Source of the DNA: Desulfobacteraceae bacterium UBA5616
GTDB taxonomy: Bacteria; Desulfobacterota; Desulfobacteria; Desulfobacterales; UBA5616
Direction: 5' to 3'
DNA length: 12,834 bases
NCBI GenBank assembly: GCA_002423615.1
Contig: DIKO01000109.1
Coordinates: 1 to 12,834, forward strand
The notes beneath the pieces were generated by a model. It saw nothing but the letters and a program-made list of their open reading frames with translations, made no database searches and had not been told where the DNA came from. This document shows, one piece after another, positions 6,630-12,834 of the stretch. Every line of letters starts with the position of its first letter. Within the stretch, counting starts at the first letter, position 1. Position numbers and translations under genes: made by a program.

Positions 6630-6846
6630 CGTACAAATCCTCCCGGCTCCAATTCGCACCGACCGAATCGCCTCCGGCACGATCCATCAGAGAGAAACAA
6701 TCCTCCAGGAAGTGCTTGGATTCGGGTCTGACCGCTTCTTCAAGAAGCTTTCGGATCAGCGCGTTCAAGGACGTCTGATGTTTTCCGGCATAATCCCGGG
6801 CTTTCCTCAAAAGTTCTTCATTCATCGAAAGGGTTACATTGGGCAT
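6622..6846 (-). CDS. vapB: VapB-type ribbon-helix-helix antitoxin
   Basis: A 74-residue protein. Residues 1-45 are a ribbon-helix-helix DNA-binding domain: MPNVTLSMNEELLRKARDYA, then the second helix QTSLNALIRKLLEEAV. The C-terminal tail (about 48-74, with FSLMDRAGG and WSREDLYDE) would wrap around and inhibit the PIN toxin. A strong GGAGG lies seven bases before the ATG, and a near-consensus promoter with a palindromic spacer precedes it. Autoregulation by the VapBC complex at that palindrome is inferred from geometry and family behaviour. The stop overlaps the vapC start by 8 bases. Confidence 0.9.
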   Translation of the reverse strand: MPNVTLSMNEELLRKARDYAGKHQTSLNALIRKLLEEAVRPESKHFLEDCFSLMDRAGGDSVGANWSREDLYDE

Positions 6847-6868
6847 TTTTATACCTCCATTTTTCCAT

Positions 6869-6897
6869 ATAATAAATTAGCACATAATATGTGTCAA
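6869..6897 (-). promoter_or_regulatory. Near-consensus sigma-70 promoter of vapBC
   Basis: On the minus strand, TTGACA (6892-6897, 6/6) and TATTAT (6869-6874, 5/6) are separated by exactly 17 bases, followed by the GGAGG ribosome-binding site and the vapB ATG. It is one of the two clearest promoters in the window. Confidence 0.75.
6881..6893. promoter_or_regulatory. 13-bp palindrome in the vapBC promoter spacer, candidate VapB operator
   Basis: CACATA-A-TATGTG is a perfect 6-1-6 inverted repeat that overlaps the edge of the vapBC -35 box and fills most of the spacer. RHH antitoxins bind such short palindromes over their own promoters. It also covers a possible plus-strand -10 (TAATAT, 6885-6890, with TTTCCA at 6862-6867 and 17-base spacing). 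The same site could thus affect the divergent trhP-like operon. Confidence 0.55.
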
Positions 6898-7003
6898 GTC
6901 TGTCATCGAAATACAGATGGCAAATTTCCATTTGATTTTACCGGACTATCCGGATACTTTATTCCAACGCCCTATGACGAAACTTACCGGAATCAACAGC
7001 AAA

Positions 7004-8260
7004 ATGACGTTACCCGAAAAAGTGGAGCTCCTCGCGCCCGCCGGGGATTTTGAAAAACTGGAGACCGCCGTTCACTATGGAGCGGATGCGGTTTATCTGG
7101 GGGGAAAGGATTTCAGTCTCAGGAATTTTTCCGGAAATTTCACCCTGGAAGGAATCGAATCGGCCGTTCATATCTGCCATGGCAGCGGGGTCAAAGTTTA
7201 TGTGGCCGTCAACATCTATCCCCGCAATGCCGAAATGAATGCGGTTTCAGACTACCTGACCGCTCTGGGGCGAATCCGGCCGGATGCCGTCATTATCGCC
7301 GATCCGGGCGCATTCCTTCTGGCACGCCGGCACATCCCCCACATCCCCGTTCACCTTTCCACCCAGGCCAATACCACCAATATCGAATCGGTCCGGTTCT
7401 GGCGCGACCTAGGCGCAGCGCGGATCAACCTCGCCCGCGAGCTTTCCCTTGCGGAAATCCGGGAAATCGCTCTGGCCGGCGAGGTGGAAATCGAAGCCTT
7501 TGTCCATGGCGCCATGTGCATTTCCTATTCGGGAAGGTGTCTTCTGAGCGCGTACCTGACCGGCCGCGACGGGAACCAAGGCATGTGCGCGCACCCCTGC
7601 CGGTGGGGATACGCCGTGGTGGAGGAAACCCGCCCCGGCCATTACATGCCCATCGCAGAAGACGACCGGGGGAGCTACATCTTCAGCTCCAGGGATATCT
7701 GCATGGTGGCGCATCTGCCGGCCATGATCGAGGCGGGAATTCATTCCCTGAAAATCGAGGGACGGATGAAAAGCGTCCACTACCTGGCGACAACGGTGAG
7801 CGTTTACCGCAAAGCGGTTGACGCTTATTACGAGAACCCCCGGGAATATGTCGTCCGGGATGAATGGATCCAATCCCTTTCCGGCATCAATCACCGGGGA
7901 TACGGAACAGGGTTCTATTTCGGCGACCCTGCCGGGATTCTGCCCGGGTACACGAAGGATGTCCTGTTTGACGAACAATTGTTTCTGGGCAGGATTACCG
8001 GATCATCGGACAGCGGATTTTTGTTCGACGTCCGGAACCGGATCGATAAGGATGACCCCGTTGAAATAATGACCCGAAACGGCTCCGTCCGCACGGACCG
8101 GATTATCGACATCCGGGGTTCCCTTGACGAGTCTTTGCCCAGGGCTCACCCGGGCACCCGGGTTTGCATCAGGCTTAACGGGAATTACGAAAAAAACGAT
8201 ATCATCAGAAAGTGTACCACACGGAAAGATGTCCCATGCTGCTTGTCGCCGACAATTTAA
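7004..8260 (+). CDS. trhP: U32 family protein, TrhP-like tRNA uridine 5-hydroxylation protein
   Basis: A 418-residue U32-family protein from the chosen start (frame open from 6917). MTLPEKVELLAPAGDFEKL is the normal family N-terminus; no candidate ATG (6917, 6974, 7004) has a good ribosome-binding site. The U32 signature is near residues 165-200: FVHGAMCISYSGRCLLSAYL, then NQGMCAHPCRW. C172, C179, C195 and C199, plus C233 downstream, are candidate Fe-S ligands. The stretches VHLSTQAN, RELSLAEI and HSLKIEGRMKS resemble E. coli TrhP (YegQ), which with prephenate-dependent chemistry makes 5-hydroxyuridine at tRNA position 34. Older annotation would call it a U32 peptidase. Its 3' end overlaps the next gene by 25 bases, suggesting one operon. 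TrhP rather than another U32 subgroup is likely but not certain. Confidence 0.8.
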   Translation: MTLPEKVELLAPAGDFEKLETAVHYGADAVYLGGKDFSLRNFSGNFTLEGIESAVHICHGSGVKVYVAVNIYPRNAEMNAVSDYLTALGRIRPDAVIIADPGAFLLARRHIPHIPVHLSTQANTTNIESVRFWRDLGAARINLARELSLAEIREIALAGEVEIEAFVHGAMCISYSGRCLLSAYLTGRDGNQGMCAHPCRWGYAVVEETRPGHYMPIAEDDRGSYIFSSRDICMVAHLPAMIEAGIHSLKIEGRMKSVHYLATTVSVYRKAVDAYYENPREYVVRDEWIQSLSGINHRGYGTGFYFGDPAGILPGYTKDVLFDEQLFLGRITGSSDSGFLFDVRNRIDKDDPVEIMTRNGSVRTDRIIDIRGSLDESLPRAHPGTRVCIRLNGNYEKNDIIRKCTTRKDVPCCLSPTI

Positions 8261-9018
8261 CCATTACCAACGAAACCGTTGAAAAAGCCCTGGCCGATAT
8301 GGATCCTGAACCCATAAAGCGACTGGCGGCCGACTGCGAGGCTGCCGGTGCCCGGGCCATCGACATCAATCCCGGTCCCCTGTCCCGCAACCCGGAGCTT
8401 AAAATGCGGTTTTTCGTTCAAGCGGTGGAAGCGGCTACCGATCTTCCCCTTCTGATCGACACGGCCAATCCGGCGGCCATGGCGGCAGGATTGTCAGCCT
8501 GCACGAAGACGCCCGTGATCAACGGATTTTCCCTGGAAAAAGCCAAACTTGAAAAAATACTTCCCCTGGCCGGGCAATTCGACGCGGATATCATCGGGTA
8601 TCTGATTTATCCCGACAGCCGGGTCCCTTCCAACGCCGATGAAAGGCTGGCCATTGCTCTGGAAATCTGGGAACACGCCCGAAAAGCCGGTATTGACCCG
8701 TCCCGCCTCATTATGGATCCGGTGATCGTCCCCCTTTCCTGGGATAACGGGAAATTCCAGGCCCGGGAAGTTCTGTCGGTGATCCGGAGACTGCCCGAAC
8801 TTCTCGGACATCCGGTCAGAACCATCGCCGGAATTTCAAACCTGACCGCAGGGAGGGGCAACCGGAAAGAAAAGGCGGTCTTCGAAAGAATCTACCTGAC
8901 CCTTTTGGCCGAAGCAGGCCTGGACATGGCCCTTTTAAATGTATTCCACGGTGAATCCATGGAAACGGCCGGGTTTTGTGAACGTCTTTTAAACAACAAG
9001 GTTTTCACATGGACATAA
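8236..9018 (+). CDS. AcsE/MeTr-like pterin-binding methyltransferase
   Basis: A 260-residue TIM-barrel protein of the DHPS/MeTr pterin-binding family. The start at 8236 (MLLVADNLTITNETV) matches the family N-terminus and has GGAAAG seven bases upstream; an upstream in-frame ATG at 8212 is less likely. Landmarks are IDINPGP (42-48), LLIDTANP with D75, VINGFS with N96, MDPVIVPLSW with D161, and GISNLTAGRGNR with N202. These align with the pterin-contacting D75, N96, D160 and N199 known in acetogen AcsE, which moves the methyl group of methyl-tetrahydrofolate to a corrinoid protein. Its length is also near that of AcsE. It is not beside acs genes but overlaps a TrhP-like gene and an SDR gene, so the partner corrinoid protein is unknown. 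Classical dihydropteroate synthase is less likely. Confidence 0.78.
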   Translation: MLLVADNLTITNETVEKALADMDPEPIKRLAADCEAAGARAIDINPGPLSRNPELKMRFFVQAVEAATDLPLLIDTANPAAMAAGLSACTKTPVINGFSLEKAKLEKILPLAGQFDADIIGYLIYPDSRVPSNADERLAIALEIWEHARKAGIDPSRLIMDPVIVPLSWDNGKFQAREVLSVIRRLPELLGHPVRTIAGISNLTAGRGNRKEKAVFERIYLTLLAEAGLDMALLNVFHGESMETAGFCERLLNNKVFTWT

Positions 9019-9779
9019 ATGACCACAGGCCCATACTGGTGACCGGCGCGACAGGTTATGTGGGGGGCCGACTGGTCCCCCGGCTCGTCGAATCCGGCTA
9101 TCACATCAGGACGGTAAGCCGGTCCCTGGCCAAACTGCAGTCCCGACCCTGGAGCCGGGATGAAAAAGTTGAAATCCATGAGGGAGACGTTCTGGACCGC
9201 GATTTCATCCACCGTACGGCCAATGGATGCAGGGCCGCCATGATTCTGGGGTCGGGCTCCGCATCCTTTGAAATCCTGAGATACATCATCGACCGCCTGC
9301 CCATCATCCTGACCCCGAAATGGGTGAATACGCCCTGTCAGCCCATTGCCATCCGGAATGTCCTGCACTATCTGGCAGGGTGCCTCGAAATTCCCGAAAC
9401 CACGGGACAAACCTTTGATATCGGCGGTCCCGACGTATTGAGCTACCGGCGTTTGATGGAAATCTACACCGAAGAGGCGGGACTTCACAAACGACTGATC
9501 ATCCCCATCCCCATTATGGCCCCCGCGGTCAGCGCCTACTGGATTCACATGATCAGCCCCCTGCCCGCTTCCCTGGCCACGACCCCTGAAACCATCTGGA
9601 AGCCCGTCGGCAAAATCGGCGGGGACACGGGGTGGTATTTCGGCAACCTCCTCTGGCGTGTGCGGGGCGAATGGGACCGGTTGACCGGCGGCATCGGCCT
9701 CAGAAGGGGCCGGCGGAATGCTGAAATCCATCGCACGATCCATCAACCGGAGAATCACCGAAGGTCCCGTCTTTTTTAA
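9009..9779 (+). CDS. SDR/DUF2867-type NAD(P)-binding protein with internal deletions, probably decayed
   Basis: A 256-residue frame matching a fusion family of roughly 480-500 residues (NAD(P)-binding SDR plus DUF2867), but with blocks missing. Residues 9-65 are the dinucleotide-binding start (ILVTGATGYVGG). At about residue 74 it jumps to the segment normally ~75 residues later (RAAMILGSGSASFE). Residues 75-190 match normally (TFDIGGPDVLSYRRLME). At about 190 it jumps past ~100 residues into the DUF2867 part (TIWKPVGKIGGDTGWYFGN). After LRRGRR (~236) family similarity stops. All jumps keep the frame. AAGG lies seven bases before the ATG, which overlaps the upstream gene by 10 bases. Loss of the central SDR catalytic region makes activity unlikely. 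Deletion sizes are estimates from family memory. Confidence 0.68.
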   Translation: MDINDHRPILVTGATGYVGGRLVPRLVESGYHIRTVSRSLAKLQSRPWSRDEKVEIHEGDVLDRDFIHRTANGCRAAMILGSGSASFEILRYIIDRLPIILTPKWVNTPCQPIAIRNVLHYLAGCLEIPETTGQTFDIGGPDVLSYRRLMEIYTEEAGLHKRLIIPIPIMAPAVSAYWIHMISPLPASLATTPETIWKPVGKIGGDTGWYFGNLLWRVRGEWDRLTGGIGLRRGRRNAEIHRTIHQPENHRRSRLF

Positions 9780-9843
9780 AACTTCGGACTACAAGGGGTG
9801 TTATTTAAACCCCGACGCGGAAAGCCCGGGACCTCCCCTTTGA
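9718..9843 (+). CDS. Possible 41-residue small ORF, unrecognised
   Basis: Starts MLKSIARSINRRITEGPVFF in a different frame from the decayed SDR gene and ends at a TGA just upstream of the mqnP promoter. Its ATG falls exactly where SDR/DUF2867 similarity ends. A GC-rich purine stretch (AGAAGGGG) lies upstream, but not at ideal spacing. The protein has a basic N-terminus and a Tyr/Cys-containing middle (DYKGCYLNP), with no membrane segment. I do not recognise it; it may be a gene fragment or chance. Confidence 0.25.
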   Translation: MLKSIARSINRRITEGPVFFKTSDYKGCYLNPDAESPGPPL

Positions 9844-9851
9844 TTTCCTGC

Positions 9852-9880
9852 TTGACACCTCAGGTTATCTTTTTTAATAA
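9852..9880 (+). promoter_or_regulatory. Near-consensus promoter for the menaquinone genes
   Basis: TTGACA (9852-9857, 6/6) and TAATAA (9875-9880) with a 17-base spacer lie about 50 bases before the mqnP ATG, in the only sizeable AT-rich gap of the right half. This separates the mqn genes from the upstream plus-strand genes as their own transcription unit. Confidence 0.65.
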
Positions 9881-9929
9881 TATTGGCCTTTTAAAAATGA
9901 TGAATTCTTGAAAACATAGCTATCGGGAT

Positions 9930-10766
9930 ATGAATTTTAAAACCTTTTCAAAACTGATCATGGTGGAGCAGACGCTTTTCGCCCTGCCCTTCGCCTATAT
10001 CGGCATCCTTTTCGCCGGCGGCGGAGATTTTAAAGTCTGGTTCTGGGCGACGCTTGCCCTGTTTTTTGCCAGAACGGCGGGCATGTCCTTTAACCGGGCC
10101 ATCGATGCGGGTATCGACGGGAAAAACCCCCGCACCCGGACCCGCGCACTGCCTGCCGGGGAAATCACGCCCTGGACCGTGTGGGTGCTGGGAGCCGGAT
10201 CATCGGCAATGCTGATTTTTTCAGCCCGGATGCTCAACGACATCTGCTTTTACTTTTCTTTTCCGGCCGTAATCCTGCTGTTCACCTACTCCTATTTCAA
10301 GCGGTTCTCCTCCACCTCCCATTTTTACCTGGGTCTGGTCGAGGCTGCCGCGCCGGTGGGCGGGTATCTGGCGGTTACCGGCGCCTTTTCGTTAACGCCC
10401 TTTCTTCTGGGATTTGTCATCCTGATGTGGATCGCAGGGCTGGATATCATTTACGCACTGATGGACATGGAATTCGATACCCGGGAGAAGCTCTATTCCA
10501 TTCCGGCCCGATGGGGAAGAGAGAATGCCATCTTCATGTCCACCGCCTGTTACGTTCTGGCTTTCACTTGTCTGCTGTTGCTGGGAGACCTTACCGACAA
10601 AAAAGCACCCTACTGGATTGCCGTTTTCACCATCGGCGGTTTATTCCTGATTCAACAGATCCTTGCCCGTAAACAAAACATCGCCAAAGCTGTGGGCACA
10701 TTGTTCAATGTCAACATGTTTATTTCGCCCCTGCTGTTTTTCGGAAGCCTTCTGGATCTGTTGTAA
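9930..10766 (+). CDS. mqnP: Menaquinone biosynthesis prenyltransferase MqnP (UbiA family)
   Basis: A 278-residue membrane protein with about eight hydrophobic helices, the size of UbiA-family prenyltransferases. The two Asp-rich motifs that hold Mg-prenyl diphosphate are present: N55-R-A-I-D59-A-G-I-D63 and D172-IIYALMD179-MEFD183. In the futalosine route MqnP attaches the polyprenyl tail to the naphthoate-type intermediate at the inner membrane. MqnP rather than UbiA is favoured by the following mqnE and mqnA genes and by the motif wording (NRAIDAGIDGKNPRT). The ribosome-binding site is weak (CGGGAT close to the ATG). A strong candidate promoter lies upstream, and mqnE follows after 41 bases. 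Confidence 0.88.
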   Translation: MNFKTFSKLIMVEQTLFALPFAYIGILFAGGGDFKVWFWATLALFFARTAGMSFNRAIDAGIDGKNPRTRTRALPAGEITPWTVWVLGAGSSAMLIFSARMLNDICFYFSFPAVILLFTYSYFKRFSSTSHFYLGLVEAAAPVGGYLAVTGAFSLTPFLLGFVILMWIAGLDIIYALMDMEFDTREKLYSIPARWGRENAIFMSTACYVLAFTCLLLLGDLTDKKAPYWIAVFTIGGLFLIQQILARKQNIAKAVGTLFNVNMFISPLLFFGSLLDLL

Positions 10767-10807
10767 AAATGTGTTGCGGTTAAAACCCAATAAATCGAAA
10801 TATTTTT

Positions 10808-11917
10808 ATGCAGCTGCCTGAAAAAATTCAAAACAGTGTGCTTCGTCAAATCGCCGAAAAGGTGGTTTCCCATACCCCGGTCAGCGAGAACGATGCCCGG
10901 ATCATGCTGAATACTCCCGATATTCTTGAACTGGGGATGATCGCCCATCATGTCCGGACCGAACTTCACGGGAACAGGGCCTATTACGGCGTCAACATGA
11001 ACCTCAACTACACCAATATCTGCGAGCTCAAATGCCCCTTGTGCGCCTTTTCAAAAGACAGGGGCGAACCGGGAGCTTATGTGATGTCCCTGGACGAAAT
11101 CCGGGAAAAAGTTTCCCAGGCCGCGGCCCGGGGCATTGATGAGGTCCACATCGTGGGCGGCGTCAATCCCGAACTCAAACTGGATTATTTCGAGAACATG
11201 CTGCGGTCCATCAAAGAAATCGATCCGGACCTCTTTATCGTTGCCTTCACCGCCGTGGAGTATGATTATTTCGCCAGGATCAACAATCTTCCCGTTGACA
11301 CCGTGTTTGACCGCCTCATCGCCGCAGGGGTGGGGGCCCTTCCCGGAGGAGGCGCCGAGATTTTCGCCCCCCATATCCGGGAGCATATCGCGCCCCTGAA
11401 AATTTCAGGAAAACAATGGCTGGATATCATGCGCATCGCCCATTCCAAGGGTCTTGAAACCAATGTCACCCTGCTTTACAACCATGGTGAAACCGCCGGC
11501 GACATCGTGGACCACCTGTACCGGATCAGGCGCCTGCAGGATGAAACCCACGGTTTTAAAACCTTCGTCCCCCTGGTGTTTCATGAAGAAAATACGAAAA
11601 TAAAGGCCAGACGGCCCGAACCAACGGGTTTCGACGACATCCGCCTCTTTGCCACCGCACGGGTGTATCTTCATAACCTCCCCCACATCAAGGCTCTCTG
11701 GATGTACGTGGGGGAAAAAATGGCTCAGATCCTTCTGCGGTTCGGGGTGGATGATATCGGTTCGACCTACGACAATGAAAAAGTCGTTCATGCGGCAGGG
11801 GCGAAAACCGCCGACATCGGCTCCGAGGACCATTTGAAACGACTGATCACAGGTGCCCACTGCAGCCCGGTGAGGACCACGGCCGGGTACGGCCGAAAAA
11901 CAGGGAGCCGTATATGA
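10808..11917 (+). CDS. mqnE: Aminofutalosine synthase MqnE (radical SAM)
   Basis: A 369-residue radical-SAM enzyme. The [4Fe-4S] motif is C72-ELK-C76-PL-C79 (CX3CX2C) in NYTNICELKCPLCAF. In the futalosine pathway MqnE joins the chorismate-derived enol ether to adenosine, giving aminofutalosine in the cytosol. MqnE is chosen over its relative MqnC because of LPGGGAEIFAPHIRE, TLLYNHGETAGDIVDHL, the QDETHGF segment and the length; EKVVHAAGAKT near the C-terminus also fits. No clear Shine-Dalgarno sequence precedes the ATG. The stop overlaps the mqnA start (ATGA). The C-terminus (VRTTAGYGRKTGSRI) is not specially diagnostic. Confidence 0.9.
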   Translation: MQLPEKIQNSVLRQIAEKVVSHTPVSENDARIMLNTPDILELGMIAHHVRTELHGNRAYYGVNMNLNYTNICELKCPLCAFSKDRGEPGAYVMSLDEIREKVSQAAARGIDEVHIVGGVNPELKLDYFENMLRSIKEIDPDLFIVAFTAVEYDYFARINNLPVDTVFDRLIAAGVGALPGGGAEIFAPHIREHIAPLKISGKQWLDIMRIAHSKGLETNVTLLYNHGETAGDIVDHLYRIRRLQDETHGFKTFVPLVFHEENTKIKARRPEPTGFDDIRLFATARVYLHNLPHIKALWMYVGEKMAQILLRFGVDDIGSTYDNEKVVHAAGAKTADIGSEDHLKRLITGAHCSPVRTTAGYGRKTGSRI

Positions 11918-12741
11918 AACCGGACTTGAAACCCGACATGAGACTGGGCTATATCGATTACCTCAACTGTTTTCCGCTGTATTATCATCTTTTTGAAAAG
12001 AAACCGCTGGACGGCGTAAGGATCGTTTCCGCCATCCCCGGTGAACTCAATCGCATGATGGCTGCCAAAGAACTGGACATGAGCGCGGTTTCCGCGGCGT
12101 CCCTGGCGGATATCGCCCCGGACATCCTCCTTCTGCCCGACTTCTGTTTAAGCTCGGTCGGCTACGTGGGATCGGTGCTTCTTTACAGCAAAGACCCCAT
12201 CGAGGATCTTAACGGCAAAACCATCGGCCTTTCCCGGGCATCGGCCACCACCGTGGGCATGCTGAAAATTCTGTTGAAAAAATACTACGGATTGGACCCC
12301 AATTATATTCAAATCGGGACCACGCCGGATCTTGCCCATGTGGACGCGGCCCTGATCATCGGAAATGACGCCATGGTGGCGCCGCCCGCGCCGGTGCGCT
12401 ACACTTACGATATCGGGGACCTCTGGCATCGGAAAACCGGTTTTCCAGCCGTTTTCGGCGTATTTGTCATCGCTGCCCAGGCGCTGGAAAAATTCCCGGA
12501 CAGGGTCCGGGCCGTTATCGCATCGTACCGGAAATCCCTTGAATGCTTTCATAACGAAAAAGACAGGGTGGTGGCCCGGGCATCGGAGCGATACCCGGAT
12601 ATTATTTATGATCTGTATCAGTATTACGACCGGTTTCGTTTCGAATTTTCCGATGAATTGAAGGAGGCCCTCCATTTTTACCTGGAGGAGGCGGCGGAAT
12701 TGGGCATTCTAAAAAAGATTGAAAACCTGCGTTATTATTGA
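11914..12741 (+). CDS. mqnA: Chorismate dehydratase MqnA
   Basis: A 275-residue protein of the MqnA/MqnD periplasmic-binding-protein-like fold. MRLGYIDYLNCFPLYYHL at residues 9-26 is the MqnA N-terminal signature, followed by IPGELNRMMAAKELDMSAVSAAS and the ligand-pocket segments GLSRASATTVGMLKILL and ALIIGNDAM. The enzyme removes water from chorismate to make 3-[(1-carboxyvinyl)oxy]benzoate, the substrate of MqnE encoded just upstream. GGGAG six bases before the ATG and the ATGA overlap with mqnE decide the start and imply coupled translation of consecutive pathway enzymes. MqnA rather than MqnD is supported by the YLN motif. Confidence 0.92.
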   Translation: MKPDLKPDMRLGYIDYLNCFPLYYHLFEKKPLDGVRIVSAIPGELNRMMAAKELDMSAVSAASLADIAPDILLLPDFCLSSVGYVGSVLLYSKDPIEDLNGKTIGLSRASATTVGMLKILLKKYYGLDPNYIQIGTTPDLAHVDAALIIGNDAMVAPPAPVRYTYDIGDLWHRKTGFPAVFGVFVIAAQALEKFPDRVRAVIASYRKSLECFHNEKDRVVARASERYPDIIYDLYQYYDRFRFEFSDELKEALHFYLEEAAELGILKKIENLRYY

Positions 12742-12751
12742 TCAGGAGAAT

Positions 12752-12770
12752 GTCGGGTAAGAAACCCGAC
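12752..12770. repeat. Hairpin-forming dispersed repeat (GTCGGGT...ACCCGAC)
   Basis: GTCGGGT-AAGAA-ACCCGAC is a perfect 7-bp stem with a 5-base loop, starting 11 bases after the mqnA stop and followed by CTACAT. Read on the minus strand it resembles the widespread TGTAGGTCGGGTT-type intergenic repeat of bacterial genomes. No T tract follows, so it is not a standard intrinsic terminator, although it could cap the mRNA 3' end. Confidence 0.6.
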
Positions 12771-12805
12771 CTACATCGACTTCAAAAATTCGGTGAGGTG
12801 TTTCA

Positions 12806-12834
12806 GTAGGATGGGTGGAGCGTAGCGCAACCCA
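12806..12834. repeat. Dispersed GTAGGATGGGTGGAGCG-type repeat, cut by window edge
   Basis: The sequence from GTAGGATGGGT to GCGCAACCCA forms an imperfect hairpin (TGGGT 12812-12816 with ACCCA 12830-12834 and an inner GC/GC pair). It resembles a very common intergenic repeat seen in many bacteria. The window stops inside or at the end of it. Confidence 0.6.

Noticed and set aside
6630..6680. Upstream extension of vapC to an ATG at 6680 (17 more residues)
   Set aside because: The extension lies wholly within vapB, adds nothing conserved, and would lose the standard 8-base overlap and the normal PIN N-terminus.
8892..9758. 288-residue open frame on the minus strand across the SDR gene
   Set aside because: Its product has no recognisable domain, is low in complexity (rich in Gly, Asp, Pro), and lies antisense to a frame with clear SDR/DUF2867 motifs. 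It is a codon-usage shadow.
10808..11917. MqnC (cyclic dehypoxanthine futalosine synthase) instead of MqnE
   Set aside because: LPGGGAEIFAPHIRE and the HGETAGDIVDHL...QDETHGF segment fit MqnE, and the pairing with mqnA matches consecutive steps.
12752..12770. Intrinsic terminator for mqnA
   Set aside because: The stem is good, but CTACATCG follows instead of a T tract, and the motif matches a common dispersed repeat better.

Overview
The window looks like a chromosomal stretch from a Gram-negative anaerobe, most plausibly a sulfate-reducing member of the Desulfobacterota (Desulfobacterales-like). This is inferred from the gene mix: futalosine-pathway menaquinone genes with an MqnP prenyltransferase, an AcsE-like corrinoid methyltransferase, a two-domain winged-helix regulator, a GT39 membrane glycosyltransferase, and several PIN and nucleotidyltransferase modules. 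No rRNA, tRNA, CRISPR array or transposase was seen.

Left part (1-6900) is an accessory patchwork. It opens with an AT-rich PIN toxin / Phd-type antitoxin pair in toxin-first order (21-656), with a perfect 12-bp palindrome just before the toxin start. Next come a minus-strand GT39 glycosyltransferase (747-2135), a DUF4143-type AAA ATPase (2259-3542) and GalE (3691-4674). Between GalE and the next regulator lies a nucleotidyltransferase antitoxin (4966-5355) whose expected HEPN (HepT-like) toxin survives only as a 55-codon C-terminal fragment (4779-4952). Heptanucleotide repeats of one family (ATRGGYT) lie on both sides of this broken pair. A winged-helix regulator with a degenerate nucleotidyltransferase domain follows (5566-6141); an inverted repeat overlaps its own predicted -10 box. 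A complete VapBC pair (6195-6846) has a near-consensus promoter with a 13-bp palindrome in the spacer.

Right part (6917-12741) is all plus strand and metabolic. A U32-family TrhP-like tRNA hydroxylation protein overlaps an AcsE/MeTr-like pterin-binding methyltransferase. That gene overlaps an SDR/DUF2867-type protein that appears to have lost large internal blocks while staying in frame. A near-consensus promoter at 9852-9880 then introduces mqnP, mqnE and mqnA. These encode the prenyltransferase, the radical-SAM aminofutalosine synthase and chorismate dehydratase of the futalosine menaquinone route. mqnB, mqnC and mqnD are not in the window. The right edge holds two hairpin-forming dispersed repeats of a type widespread in bacterial genomes.

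The signals most worth a second look are the decayed nucleotidyltransferase/HEPN pair between related heptad arrays, the operator-promoter architecture of the regulator and of vapBC, the MeTr-like enzyme away from any acs cluster, and the mosaic-deleted SDR gene. I saw no clearly new multi-gene defence or biosynthetic system.
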